A stretch of DNA of 64,000 nucleotides, from contig JAVLUG010000003.1 in NCBI GenBank assembly GCA_031629035.1, positions 316,355 through 380,354 of the forward strand, given 5' to 3'. The stretch comes from MVYY01 sp012517575 (GTDB lineage Bacteria; Bacteroidota; Bacteroidia; Bacteroidales; Paludibacteraceae). This document shows, in pieces, positions 52,502 through 61,388 of this stretch (position 1 is its first letter; each line of letters starts with the position of its first letter). Both the position numbers and the translations under genes were made by a program. Below the pieces are notes generated by a model, which ran no database searches, was not told where the DNA came from, and saw only the letters and a list, made by a program, of their open reading frames with translations.

Positions 52502-53692
52502 TTATTTAATGCCCAGTTTTGATCTGATTTCCTTTGGAATAGCATTTTTATGAACCAAAATATTGATGGTTTTGTCTTTTACAAATGATTCGCTTGCATA
52601 CCAGATGCCTTTGTATTTGTTGTCGGTTCCCCAAGAATTTTTTACGAGGTAGTATTTTGTTCCGTTCTGATCGTTGGCTATGCCGTAAATGAGCATTCCG
52701 TGATCGTCGGTAGTCTGATAATTGTCAAATCCGCGCTGACGACTTTCCTGTGTTACCTGTACTTCGGTCTGAGGCCCCTGAATTTTGTAAATTTTTTCTT
52801 CCATTTCTTTGGGTGAAATATTCAGCCACTTTGCCTGATCCGAGCCGGGCAACTTTTCCAGTTTCGTTTCAGGATTGACGGCAATACCATTGCGTGTGAA
52901 ACCTTTTTCGCTCACATCCGATGCCCATGCTATAGTATAACCTTGATTGACAGCATAGTCAAAAACCGACATGAATTCATCCAACGGCAAGTTGTAAGAC
53001 TCGCCCCAACGCCAATTATCGGGAATTTCGATGGCAAATTTGGTATAGAAGGGATGATGCGTAAATGAAGTGAGCGAAACATAATCGTCGGGATTGATTC
53101 CTAAAGATTGAAAATAACTGAGCGGCGTATATTCTTTGCCTTCCCAGATAAATTTTTCGGGACATTTTCCCAAATAAGCATCCAGAATTCCATCAAAGCC
53201 CTGTTTCCATGCTGTTGATAATTTTTTGTTCGGATTGGAAACAATTACTTTCACATAAGCCTCAGTCAATGCATCCAGTTCCCCATGCTTGTGCTTTTCT
53301 TCGCCATAATTCAATCCGTTCATAATGGCCTCAGGTACAATACCATAATTTTTCAATGCATACAAATCGTCAAAAAATGAACCTCCGCCTGCAAAGTTAA
53401 TGGTTCCGTTCATGCGCACATATTTATCGGCTTTATCGGAATAGCTATGATGAACAATAAACATTTCGGACAAATCCGTTTCGGGTTTTCCCATTCTCAG
53501 CAATTCCGATTCAATGAAAGCCAATCCCGAGAAACTCCAGCAAGTCCCTGAACTTGCCTGATCTTTGATTGGTGTGATTTTATTTTCCTTGAGGGTGGTG
53601 AAGCGAAAACTGTCCACCGCTGTTGTATCTTTTTGTGCGTACAGTTGTAAAATGCTTAAAATCAATGCAGAAATAAATATCAATCTTTTCAT
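52502..53692 (-). CDS. Secreted C1-family peptidase (aminopeptidase C/bleomycin hydrolase-like)
   Basis: Exported cysteine peptidase of 396 aa from the ATG at 53692. A signal peptide ends near LYAQ. The catalytic Cys is in QASSGTCWSFSG (residue 51), the His in TTDDHGMLIYG near 330, and the Asn in VKNSWGT near 350. The size and the ESELLRMGKPETDLSEMF block match PepC/bleomycin-hydrolase-type members. A signal peptide is unusual for cytosolic PepC but common in Bacteroidetes homologs. It probably degrades peptides in the periplasm. It lies 35 bp downstream of pepD on the same strand. Confidence 0.9.
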   Translation of the reverse strand: MKRLIFISALILSILQLYAQKDTTAVDSFRFTTLKENKITPIKDQASSGTCWSFSGLAFIESELLRMGKPETDLSEMFIVHHSYSDKADKYVRMNGTINFAGGGSFFDDLYALKNYGIVPEAIMNGLNYGEEKHKHGELDALTEAYVKVIVSNPNKKLSTAWKQGFDGILDAYLGKCPEKFIWEGKEYTPLSYFQSLGINPDDYVSLTSFTHHPFYTKFAIEIPDNWRWGESYNLPLDEFMSVFDYAVNQGYTIAWASDVSEKGFTRNGIAVNPETKLEKLPGSDQAKWLNISPKEMEEKIYKIQGPQTEVQVTQESRQRGFDNYQTTDDHGMLIYGIANDQNGTKYYLVKNSWGTDNKYKGIWYASESFVKDKTINILVHKNAIPKEIRSKLGIK

Positions 53693-53727
53693 AAGTTTTA
53701 TCAAAATAAGTTTTTATGGTGTTATTT

Positions 53728-55191
53728 TTATTTTTCGGGAATATTTTGCAGTGTAGCAAGCAGATAATTCCAGAATTTTTCTACAGAAGCAATATTCACT
53801 TTTTCGTCCGGCGAATGCGGGTAACGAATGGTTGGGCCAAAGGAAATCATGTCCATATCGGGATAATGCATGCCGATAATGCCACATTCCAATCCGGCAT
53901 GAATGATTTTAATTTTCGGTTTTGAACCGAATTGTTTTTCATAAACTTCGGACATAACCTTTAATATTGGCGAATCCAGATTGGGTTTCCAGCCGGGATA
54001 ACCACCGGAAAAATCGATATGTGCACCTGCCAGCGAGAAAACGCTTTCTATCATCGATGCCAGCTCTTCCTTTCTCGATTCTACAGAACTTCTAAGCAGA
54101 CAACGCAGTTGAATGCTCGAACCATCCGATTTTACCACGGCCAGGTTATTGGAAGTTTCCACCACATCAGGAACTTCGGGAATAAATCGGAAAACGCCAT
54201 TTGGACAAGCCGTTACGCCATTTATCAAATCATCCTGAATTTCTTCGGGTATCAAACCAGACGGCAATTTTACCTGTTCTACTTGCAATTGTATATTGTC
54301 TTCCACCGACTGATTTTCTTCTACAAATAATGTTTCAAAATCTTTCACCAATTCAATTAAATCGTCCACGCCATCGGCAGGAACAGTAATGAGAGCAAAA
54401 GCTTCGCGCGGAATGGCATTACGCAAATTGCCACCTTCCACCCACGCCAAGCGAGCTTCGTATTCTGCTACGGCTTTTTTCAGGAAACGAAACATCAATT
54501 TGTTGGCATTGGCCCGTTGCAGGTGAATATCCACGCCCGAATGTCCGCCTTTCAGTCCCGTAAGTGAAATTTTTAAAGCTACATCTCCTTCGGGAACAGG
54601 AACTTCCCGAAAACTAAAACGAATATCGGCATCCAATCCGCCGGCACAACCTATATATAATTCTCCTTCATCTTCCGAATCGAGGTTGAGCAGAATTTCG
54701 CCTTTCAGAAAATTGGGTTTCAAGCCGAAAGCACCATACATGCCGGTTTCTTCATCTACTGTAACCAGCACTTCCAGTGCGGGATGAGCTATATTGTCCG
54801 ATTGCAGAACTGTCAGAGCGGCAGCCAGTCCAATTCCGTTGTCGGCTCCCAATGTAGTTTCCTGAGCTCTCACCCAGTCGCCATCCACAAAAGCATGAAT
54901 AGGATCGGTTTCAAAATTATGTGAAATATTGCTGTTTTTTTGAGGAACCATATCCATGTGTGCCTGCAGAATGACGGGTTTTCTATTTTCCATTCCCGGC
55001 GTTGCCGGCTTCCGAATTAATATATTCCCAATTTCATCCCGCAAAGTTTCCAATCCGAGTGTTTTTCCAAAATTTTCGAGAAATTGGCCAATGGCTTCTT
55101 TTTTCCCTGAAGGGCGAGGAATTTGTGTCAGGCTGTAAAAATTTTCCCAAAGTTGGTGCGGTTGAAGCTGACGAATATCATTGCTGTTCAT
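53728..55191 (-). CDS. pepD: Aminoacyl-histidine dipeptidase (Xaa-His dipeptidase, PepD)
   Basis: M20-family zinc dipeptidase of 487 aa cleaving Xaa-His and related dipeptides. Metal and catalytic residues are visible in LQAHMDMVPQK, TLGADNGIGLAAAL, LVTVDEETGMYGAFGL and NLDSEDEGELYIGCAGG. The lid/dimerisation domain spans about 185-390, and the last His ligand is likely in YPHSPDEKVNIAS. Co-directional with the C1 peptidase gene, 35 bp apart, forming a peptide-degradation pair. No clear TAnnTTTG box is found upstream. Confidence 0.96.
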   Translation of the reverse strand: MNSNDIRQLQPHQLWENFYSLTQIPRPSGKKEAIGQFLENFGKTLGLETLRDEIGNILIRKPATPGMENRKPVILQAHMDMVPQKNSNISHNFETDPIHAFVDGDWVRAQETTLGADNGIGLAAALTVLQSDNIAHPALEVLVTVDEETGMYGAFGLKPNFLKGEILLNLDSEDEGELYIGCAGGLDADIRFSFREVPVPEGDVALKISLTGLKGGHSGVDIHLQRANANKLMFRFLKKAVAEYEARLAWVEGGNLRNAIPREAFALITVPADGVDDLIELVKDFETLFVEENQSVEDNIQLQVEQVKLPSGLIPEEIQDDLINGVTACPNGVFRFIPEVPDVVETSNNLAVVKSDGSSIQLRCLLRSSVESRKEELASMIESVFSLAGAHIDFSGGYPGWKPNLDSPILKVMSEVYEKQFGSKPKIKIIHAGLECGIIGMHYPDMDMISFGPTIRYPHSPDEKVNIASVEKFWNYLLATLQNIPEK

Positions 55192-55488
55192 AATCTGGTT
55201 ATTTTTAGAGTTTTATAAATTTCGAATATTTATTCCAATTTTTTAAACTACAAATATGCTCAAAATTTTCAGATAAATGAACACTTGAAGAGATTTTTTA
55301 CAAATATTGAGAATGAATTCAGAAAATGAAATTTTGAAACTTCTTAGGTTTCTAATCGGATAATTTGTTTTTATAACATACCACAAGCAAAACCCTTCGA
55401 CGGATCGGAAACTTTTCATCTATAAATGATTTTATTGTCGAAAAGGGATACAATTCCTGAAAAATTTCCTTAATTAAAAGCGAAGATC
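55192..55488. other. Divergent intergenic gap between pepD and the CoA-transferase
   Basis: About 300 bp of AT-rich sequence without an open frame or hairpin that I can support. The promoter of the CoA-transferase lies immediately to its right. Confidence 0.5.
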
Positions 55489-55519
55489 TTGAAGGATTGG
55501 GAAATATTTGGTAATTTTG
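55489..55519 (+). promoter_or_regulatory. Promoter of the CoA-transferase gene
   Basis: TTG (55489-55491) and TAATTTTG (55512-55519) are 20 bp apart, the canonical Bacteroidetes spacing. The ATG is 34 bp downstream. Confidence 0.8.
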
Positions 55520-55553
55520 CTCCGAATTTTCAAGAATAAATAAACCAAGTTTT

Positions 55554-57053
55554 ATGCAAAATAAATTTAAATTTGTCAGTGCAGAAGAAGCTGCAGGTTA
55601 TGTTCAACACGGAGATGTAATAGGATTTAGCGGATTTACGCCTGCAGGTTGTCCGAAGGCTGTACCTGTAGCAATAGCCAAACGTGCAGAATCTTTTCAT
55701 GCCGAAGGAAAAGAATTTAAAATTGGCATGTACACCGGCGCTTCAACCGGCGTTTCGGTGGATGGCGCATTGGCAAAAGCTGATGCCGTTTTGTTCAGAA
55801 CTCCCTACCAGTCGAACAAAGATATGCGCAATGCCATCAATGCAGGGAAAGCTCCTTATTTTGACTTGCATTTGTCCACTATGGCGCAAGAATTGCGTTT
55901 TGGTTTTTTGCCAAAACCAAAATTTGCCATTATTGAAGTTTGTGACTGGAATGAAGACGGCGAACTGGTTTTGACAGCTGGCGTAGGTATTTCACCAACC
56001 ATTGCTGATTTGGCCGATCATATTATTTTGGAATGGAATCATTATCATCCCAAAGAATTGAGAGGTTTTCATGATATTTATCAGCCTCTGGATCCGCCAC
56101 ACCGCAGAGAAATCCCTGTTTATAAACCATCCGACAGAATTGGTTCGGAAATACTGAAAGTAGATCCATCCAAAATTCTTTGTATTGTCGAAACCAATTT
56201 ACCTGATGAAGTTTCTGATTTTGCTCCATCGGATGAAGTTACTCAGCAAATTGGCAACAATGTAGCTGCTTTTTTGGCCGGCGAAATTCGTTCCGGAAGA
56301 ATTCCACACGAATTTTTGCCTGTACAGTCGGGAGTAGGTAACATCGCCAATGCTTTACTATTTTCTTTGGGTAAAAATGAAGATGTTCCGCCATTCGAAA
56401 TGTACACTGAAGTGATACAGGACGCCGTCATCGAATTGATGCTCGAAGGAAACATAAAATTTGCCAGTGGTTGTTCGCTGACGGTTACTAATCCGGTACT
56501 GCAAAAGATATACAAAAATCTCGATTTCTTCCGCGACAAGCTGGTGCTGCGTCCTCAGGAAATATCCAATAATCCCGAAATGGTGCTTCGCTTGGGATTA
56601 ATTACCATCAATACGGCTCTGGAAGCCGATATTTATGGGAATGTAAACAGTACTCACGTGCTCGGTACTAAAATGATGAATGGTATTGGTGGTTCAGGTG
56701 ATTTTACACGCAATTCGTTTATTTCTATCTTTACCACTCCTTCTACAGCCAAAAACGGAAATATCAGCAGTATTGTTCCGATGGTTTCGCATGTTGATCA
56801 CACCGAGCATTCTGTAAATGTGCTGATTACTGAATACGGAATTGCCGATTTACGCAAAACAACACCTACAGAAAGAGCTGAAATTATTATCGAAAATTGC
56901 GTTGCGCCCGAGTATAAGCAAATGTTACGCGATTACCTTGCCATTTCCGGATCGAGCCATACACCCAACAATTTAAAAGCTTGTTTTGGTATGCACATTC
57001 AGCTGGAAAAAACAGGTAGTATGTTGGGTACCAACTGGGACGACTTTAAGTAG
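55554..57053 (+). CDS. Acetyl-CoA hydrolase/transferase family protein (succinate:acetate CoA-transferase type)
   Basis: Class I CoA-transferase of 499 aa that probably exchanges CoA between succinyl-CoA and acetate or propionate in fermentation. It has GFTPAGCPKAVPVAIAKRAE in the first half. The likely catalytic Glu286 lies in the MYTEVIQD segment, and GIGGSGDFTRNSF near 388-400 is the CoA-binding oxyanion region. LITEYGIADLR is another family block. Length and motifs match succinate:acetate CoA-transferases such as AarC. Substrate preference is inferred. Single gene with its own promoter and terminator. Confidence 0.92.
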   Translation: MQNKFKFVSAEEAAGYVQHGDVIGFSGFTPAGCPKAVPVAIAKRAESFHAEGKEFKIGMYTGASTGVSVDGALAKADAVLFRTPYQSNKDMRNAINAGKAPYFDLHLSTMAQELRFGFLPKPKFAIIEVCDWNEDGELVLTAGVGISPTIADLADHIILEWNHYHPKELRGFHDIYQPLDPPHRREIPVYKPSDRIGSEILKVDPSKILCIVETNLPDEVSDFAPSDEVTQQIGNNVAAFLAGEIRSGRIPHEFLPVQSGVGNIANALLFSLGKNEDVPPFEMYTEVIQDAVIELMLEGNIKFASGCSLTVTNPVLQKIYKNLDFFRDKLVLRPQEISNNPEMVLRLGLITINTALEADIYGNVNSTHVLGTKMMNGIGGSGDFTRNSFISIFTTPSTAKNGNISSIVPMVSHVDHTEHSVNVLITEYGIADLRKTTPTERAEIIIENCVAPEYKQMLRDYLAISGSSHTPNNLKACFGMHIQLEKTGSMLGTNWDDFK

Positions 57054-57089
57054 CTGATAACAAGTATTTTCAACCAAAAATATTTTTAA

Positions 57090-57129
57090 AAAGAGAAACT
57101 GTTTTTTTAACGAAGTTTCTCTTTTTTTT
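57090..57129 (+). terminator. Rho-independent terminator of the CoA-transferase gene
   Basis: An 11-bp perfect stem (AAAGAGAAACT at 57090-57100 with AGTTTCTCTTT at 57114-57124) closes a 13-nt loop and is followed by T residues to 57129. It lies 36 bp after the stop codon. The remaining gap to sppA (to 57344) shows no clear promoter. Confidence 0.92.
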
Positions 57130-57344
57130 AAGGTGAAAAACGTGTGGTCAATAAAAATTCTAATCCAATCGTTTGAAATCAGGAAATTATTGATTTCCTT
57201 TGTAAAGTTTTTTCTGACAATTGTTATTTTCTTCGTTTTTATTCGGTAATGAGAAATGGTTCGTTTTTTTTTGAATAATTTTTTTGTCGGTAAATTCTAT
57301 CCATTTTCTAAATCAATTATTTCATATCCAAACACACATTATTT

Positions 57345-59099
57345 ATGAAACAATTTTTTAAGTACACACTGGCCACTATTTTAGGCGTAATTTTAGCAGG
57401 CTTTATTTTAATAGCCATTCTTTTTGGAATTGCCGGCGGCATAGCTGGACAAAAAAGTGCTCCGACCAAATTAAAACCCAATTCTGTTTATGAGTTGAAA
57501 TTGAATGGAGTTTTGGTAGAACGTTCGGAAGAAGATCCCTTTTCCGTAGCCTTAGCACAAGCGCTTGGTAATGAAGACAATCTCACCATTGGTTTGAATG
57601 ATGTTCTCAAGAATATTGAAAAAGCCAAAACCGATGAAAATATAGCAGGCATTTACCTCAATTTTGGTACCTTATCGGCCGGATATGCTTCGATGAAAGA
57701 AATACGGGATGCGCTGAAAGATTTTAAGAAATCCGGAAAATTCGTTGTTGCTTATGCCGACAATTACCTGCAACACGAATATTACCTGGCTTCCGTTGCC
57801 GACAAAATTTTACTGAATCCTCAGGGAATGCTTGATTGGAAAGGTTTAGCTGCTGAAGTGGCTTTTTATAAAAATACGCTGGATAAATTGGGTATCGAAA
57901 TGCAGGTAGTGAAAGTTGGAACTTTTAAATCGGCCGTTGAGCCTTATGTGAATACCAAAATGAGCGATGCCAACCGTGAACAGGTTACCGTTTACCTCAA
58001 TTCCATTTGGAATACTTTGCTCACCGAAGTTTCTGACAGCCGAAAAATTCCTTTTGAAAAATTAAATATCTATGCGGATGAAATGCTGACTTTTCAGCCT
58101 ACAGACAAAGCCAAACAGTATACTTTGGTCGATTCGCTTGTTTACCAGGATGAAGTCGATTCCATTATCAAAGGCTTTTTAAAAGATTCTACTGCCAGCA
58201 TCAATTATGTAGAACACGATGCCATGTGTAAAGTTCCCGATGCTTCGAAATACGATCGTAACAAAGTTGCCGTACTTTATGCAGCTGGCGGAATTGACAA
58301 CGGGTCTGACGGAATTCAGTCAAAAAAACTGGTGAAAACCATCAACGAAATTGCAAAGGACAATTCTGTAAAAGCTGTGGTTTTCAGAGTTAATTCTCCT
58401 GGAGGAAGTGCTTATGGTTCCGAACAAATTTGGCATGCCTTAAGTCAGTTGAAGCAAAAGAAACCATTGATCGTTTCAATGGGCGATTACGCTGCTTCCG
58501 GTGGCTATTATATTTCCTGTGTAGCGGACAGTATTGTGGCTCAGCCAAATACAATTACGGGTTCTATCGGTATTTTTGGACTTATTCCTAATATTGAAGG
58601 CTTGGACAAGAAAATCGGATTGACTTTTGACGGAGTAAAAACCAACAAAATGAGTGATGCAATAAGTATTAATCGTCCTTTCAGACCGGAAGAGAGAGAT
58701 TTGATGCAGAATTACGTGAATCGTGGTTACGAATTATTTGTAAAACGCTGTGCCGATGGGAGAAAAATGTCAATAGAACAAATTAAAGCCATAGCCGAAG
58801 GGCGCGTTTGGACAGGAAAAGATGCGTTGGGAATTGGACTAGTCGATAAATTGGGAACGATAAACGATGCCATTGCTATTGCAGTAAAAAAAGCCAAGCT
58901 GACTTCCTATGAATTAAAAGAATTTCCCAAGATAGAAACTTTCAGTGAAAAACTCATGAAAGAATTGTCGGATGGAACGGAAACACGCATTGAAAAACTG
59001 AAACTGGGAGAACATTATCAGATGTTCAAAACGTTAGAGCAACTCGATAAAATGGATGGGTTACAGGCTCGTTTACCTTATGATTTGATAATCAGATAA
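57345..59099 (+). CDS. sppA: Signal peptide peptidase SppA (67-kDa type)
   Basis: Membrane-bound serine protease that degrades cleaved signal peptides. At 584 aa it is the duplicated long form: an N-terminal membrane helix (about 5-30), a first S49 domain with the general-base Lys in VGTFKSAVEP (near 205), and a second S49 domain with the nucleophile Ser in YAASGGYYIS (near 387). TGSIGIFGLIPNIEGL follows. VVFRVNSPGGSAYGSEQIW is a family block. It ends in a strong terminator whose tail overlaps the promoter of yhhQ. Confidence 0.96.
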   Translation: MKQFFKYTLATILGVILAGFILIAILFGIAGGIAGQKSAPTKLKPNSVYELKLNGVLVERSEEDPFSVALAQALGNEDNLTIGLNDVLKNIEKAKTDENIAGIYLNFGTLSAGYASMKEIRDALKDFKKSGKFVVAYADNYLQHEYYLASVADKILLNPQGMLDWKGLAAEVAFYKNTLDKLGIEMQVVKVGTFKSAVEPYVNTKMSDANREQVTVYLNSIWNTLLTEVSDSRKIPFEKLNIYADEMLTFQPTDKAKQYTLVDSLVYQDEVDSIIKGFLKDSTASINYVEHDAMCKVPDASKYDRNKVAVLYAAGGIDNGSDGIQSKKLVKTINEIAKDNSVKAVVFRVNSPGGSAYGSEQIWHALSQLKQKKPLIVSMGDYAASGGYYISCVADSIVAQPNTITGSIGIFGLIPNIEGLDKKIGLTFDGVKTNKMSDAISINRPFRPEERDLMQNYVNRGYELFVKRCADGRKMSIEQIKAIAEGRVWTGKDALGIGLVDKLGTINDAIAIAVKKAKLTSYELKEFPKIETFSEKLMKELSDGTETRIEKLKLGEHYQMFKTLEQLDKMDGLQARLPYDLIIR

Positions 59100-59123
59100 A
59101 TATAAATACAGTTTTCTTTTTTC

Positions 59124-59160
59124 AAAAGAGGCAAAGCCGGGAATCGGTTTTGCCTCTTTT
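59124..59160 (+). terminator. Rho-independent terminator of sppA
   Basis: A 16-bp stem with one G-T wobble: AAAAGAGGCAAA at 59124-59135 pairs with TTTGCCTCTTTT at 59149-59160, and CCG pairs with CGG inside, around a GGAAT loop. It lies 24 bp after the stop codon. Confidence 0.95.
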
Positions 59161-59188
59161 GCTTTTTCGGAAATAAGCGCTAAATTTG
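59158..59188 (+). promoter_or_regulatory. Promoter of yhhQ
   Basis: TTTG (59158-59161) and TAAATTTG (59181-59188) are 19 bp apart. The -33 box overlaps the T tail of the sppA terminator. Transcription would begin near 59195, giving a leader of about 60 nt that carries the riboswitch. Confidence 0.8.
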
Positions 59189-59220
59189 TAAAAAGTTTCT
59201 GCAATATTTTTCCATGCGGA

Positions 59221-59251
59221 ACGTGTGCTTGAACACCACGTAAAAAACAAG
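59221..59251 (+). ncRNA. preQ1-I-type riboswitch controlling yhhQ
   Basis: The compact leader folds as a preQ1-I H-type pseudoknot. Stem P1 is ACGTG (59221-59225) with CACGT (59237-59241). The loop holds CTTG (59228-59231) that pairs with CAAG (59248-59251) as P2. An ACAC segment precedes P1', with C59236 in the position of the preQ1-recognising cytosine, and an A-rich strand (59242-59247) joins P1' to P2. The start codon of the queuosine precursor transporter is 4 nt after P2, so ligand binding should block translation initiation. Assigned from structure and context, not by covariance search. Confidence 0.8.
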
Positions 59252-59255
59252 ATGT

Positions 59256-59936
59256 ATGAAAAAACAAGTTTCCGTTTCTTTTATGTTGTGCGGTTTGCTG
59301 TTTACCGTTTGTCTTATCACCGCCAACATTGTTGAGCAAAAATTGATTGCTTTAGGCCACATTGAAGCCACTGCCGGCTTGCTGATTTTTCCCATTTCCT
59401 ATATTGTGAACGACTTGATTGCCGAAGTTTGGGGCTATCGAAAAGCTCGTCTGATAATTTGGAGCGGATTTGCCATGAATTTTCTGGCGGTAATCATTTT
59501 CAGGTTGAGCATTGTCATTCCTCCTTCGCATAATTTTCAAAATCAGGAAGCTTTTGCGCTGATTATGGGAAATACTTTGCGCATAACGATTGCGAGCTTT
59601 GTTGCTTTTCTTGTTGGCTCGTTTCTGAATGCTTTTGTTATGAGCAGGATGAAAATTTTACAGCATGGTCGCCATTTTTCCCTTCGGGCTATTGTTTCCA
59701 CCCTTGTGGGAGAAGGATGCGATTCGCTGGTGTTTTTTTCGCTGGCATTTGCCGGCGTCATCCCAACCGGCGACTTGTTTCTGTTAATGCTTACTCAGAC
59801 TGCTATGAAAACAGGTTATGAAATTGTTGTTTTACCGCTGACAAATTTTGTGGTTAACTGGATGAAGAAAAAAGAAGAAACAGACGTATTTGATTACGAT
59901 ATCTCCTACAGTCCGGTTAAGCTCAAAGAAATTTAA
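59256..59936 (+). CDS. yhhQ: Queuosine precursor transporter (YhhQ family)
   Basis: Inner-membrane transporter of 226 aa for a queuosine precursor (preQ0 or preQ1) used in tRNA modification. About six hydrophobic helices. Family blocks are NIVEQKLIALG, FPISYIVNDLIAEVWGYRKAR, and the C-terminal RAIVSTLVGEGCDSLVFFSLAFAGV with the charged residues in the helix. TAMKTGYEIVVLPLTNFVV is also typical. The leader contains a preQ1-I-type riboswitch, which supports the substrate call. The start at 59256 follows the riboswitch by 4 nt. Confidence 0.95.
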   Translation: MKKQVSVSFMLCGLLFTVCLITANIVEQKLIALGHIEATAGLLIFPISYIVNDLIAEVWGYRKARLIIWSGFAMNFLAVIIFRLSIVIPPSHNFQNQEAFALIMGNTLRITIASFVAFLVGSFLNAFVMSRMKILQHGRHFSLRAIVSTLVGEGCDSLVFFSLAFAGVIPTGDLFLLMLTQTAMKTGYEIVVLPLTNFVVNWMKKKEETDVFDYDISYSPVKLKEI

Positions 59937-59998
59937 TTTTCCACTTTCAGAACTTTCTGATTTGGAAATTTAGTGCGTGAAAATTGAAAATTATCGCT

Positions 59999-60006
59999 TA
60001 ATTTTG
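59999..60006 (+). promoter_or_regulatory. -7 promoter box of pdxB
   Basis: TAATTTTG matches the consensus 32 bp before the TTG start codon of pdxB. A TTG at 59984-59986 is too close to be a normal -33 box. Confidence 0.55.
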
Positions 60007-60038
60007 TCATCAAAAATTTTTTTAAAAGTTAAAAGGAA

Positions 60039-61136
60039 TTGCCAAAAATTATTATAGACAGTAATATCCCTTATATTCAGGGAGTTTTGGATCAAGTCGC
60101 AGAAGTTCGTTACTTGACGCATCTGGAAATTAATGCTGACGCTGTTCGGGATGTCGATGCTTTGATAGTCCGTACCCGTACCAAATGCAATGCAAGTTTG
60201 TTATTGGGATCTAAGGTGAAATTTATTGCTTCTGCCACCATTGGTTTTGATCATATCGATGCCGAATTCTGCAAGACAAACGGCATTACATGGACCAATT
60301 CTCCCGGCTGCAACGCCCTTTCCGTGGCGCAGTACATGGCGTCGGTATTTAGTTTTTTGAAATACAATTTTTTTGATTTGAGGGGGAAAACTTTAGGCGT
60401 GGTAGGCGTTGGTGCTGTAGGTTCTAAAATTGTGAATTTGGGCAACTGCTTCGGGATGACTGTGTTGCAAAATGATCCGCCTCGAGCAAGAAAGGAAGGC
60501 CCTGCTTCTTTCGTTTCGTTAGCAGAAATTTGCGAAAAATCCGATATTATAACCTTTCATACGCCTCTCAATTTGGAAGGTGAAGATAAAACCTTTCATT
60601 TGGCCGATGAAAAGTTTTTCGATATGCTGAAAAAAAAGCCGGTGATTGTGAATGCCGCTCGTGGTGAAGTAGTTTCAACGGAAGATTTGTTAAAGGCTTT
60701 TGAAGATGGAAAAATTTTGGCGACAACAATCGATTGCTGGGAAAACGAGCCCAATATAGACGGCAGATTACTCGAAAAATCGGCGCTAACCACTCCCCAC
60801 ATAGCCGGATATTCAGCTGAAGGAAAAGCCAATGCTGCGTCGCAATGTGTGCAGGCTGTCAGTAAATTTTTCGGACTCGGATTGGACAATTGGCAAGTAG
60901 AAAACTTACCTGCTCCTTTTGCTGTGGATTTGACTTCGGTAAATTCGCCTGAAGATTTTTTTCTGAAAACTTATCGTATTGTGGACGAGAGCAATCAATT
61001 GAAATCGGCGCCACAAGCGTTTGAATATCAACGTTCTCATTATCCTTTTCGTCGTGAGCCGGCAGCTTATCTGTCTCAGCTGAAAGAAGATTTTCAAAAC
61101 AAATTGACGCTACAATTTCCTCTCTTTTTCAAATAA
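60039..61136 (+). CDS. pdxB: Erythronate-4-phosphate dehydrogenase
   Basis: NAD-dependent oxidation of 4-phosphoerythronate in the DXP-dependent pyridoxal phosphate pathway. 365 aa of the D-2-hydroxyacid dehydrogenase type. It contains the Rossmann GVVGVGAVGSKIV motif near 119-131, the Arg in NAARGEVV and the His in TTPHIAGYSAEGKANAA. A PdxB-type dimerisation domain lies at the C terminus (about 290-365). The start is a TTG preceded by AAAAGGAA, a good ribosome-binding site; no ATG is available nearby. pdxA is at 12.2 kb. Confidence 0.95.
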   Translation: MPKIIIDSNIPYIQGVLDQVAEVRYLTHLEINADAVRDVDALIVRTRTKCNASLLLGSKVKFIASATIGFDHIDAEFCKTNGITWTNSPGCNALSVAQYMASVFSFLKYNFFDLRGKTLGVVGVGAVGSKIVNLGNCFGMTVLQNDPPRARKEGPASFVSLAEICEKSDIITFHTPLNLEGEDKTFHLADEKFFDMLKKKPVIVNAARGEVVSTEDLLKAFEDGKILATTIDCWENEPNIDGRLLEKSALTTPHIAGYSAEGKANAASQCVQAVSKFFGLGLDNWQVENLPAPFAVDLTSVNSPEDFFLKTYRIVDESNQLKSAPQAFEYQRSHYPFRREPAAYLSQLKEDFQNKLTLQFPLFFK

Positions 61137-61388
61137 TTTTTTACCTTTGAATGCCAGTTCGGCAGTGTAGCTTTTTGAAGAAAATCAAAAGAAAGTATTT
61201 TCTTACAAAGGAGTGGATTTTTGAGATTCTAATCCGTCATTTTTAGAGTTTTCTTTTGATTTAGCATTCATCAAATGGCTCAATTTCAATTTTTTTTGAT
61301 TTGGAATTAGCATTTACATCAAGAAATTTTTTTGTTGTTTTTGCTGTTTTATTCATTTTGCTATCCACATGATTTGAAAATTCTTTTT
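61137..61388. other. Intergenic gap before dacB
   Basis: About 250 bp. A TACCTTTG box (61142-61149) begins just after the pdxB stop codon and could drive dacB, but the leader would be about 230 nt. No hairpin terminator was found. Confidence 0.4.
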
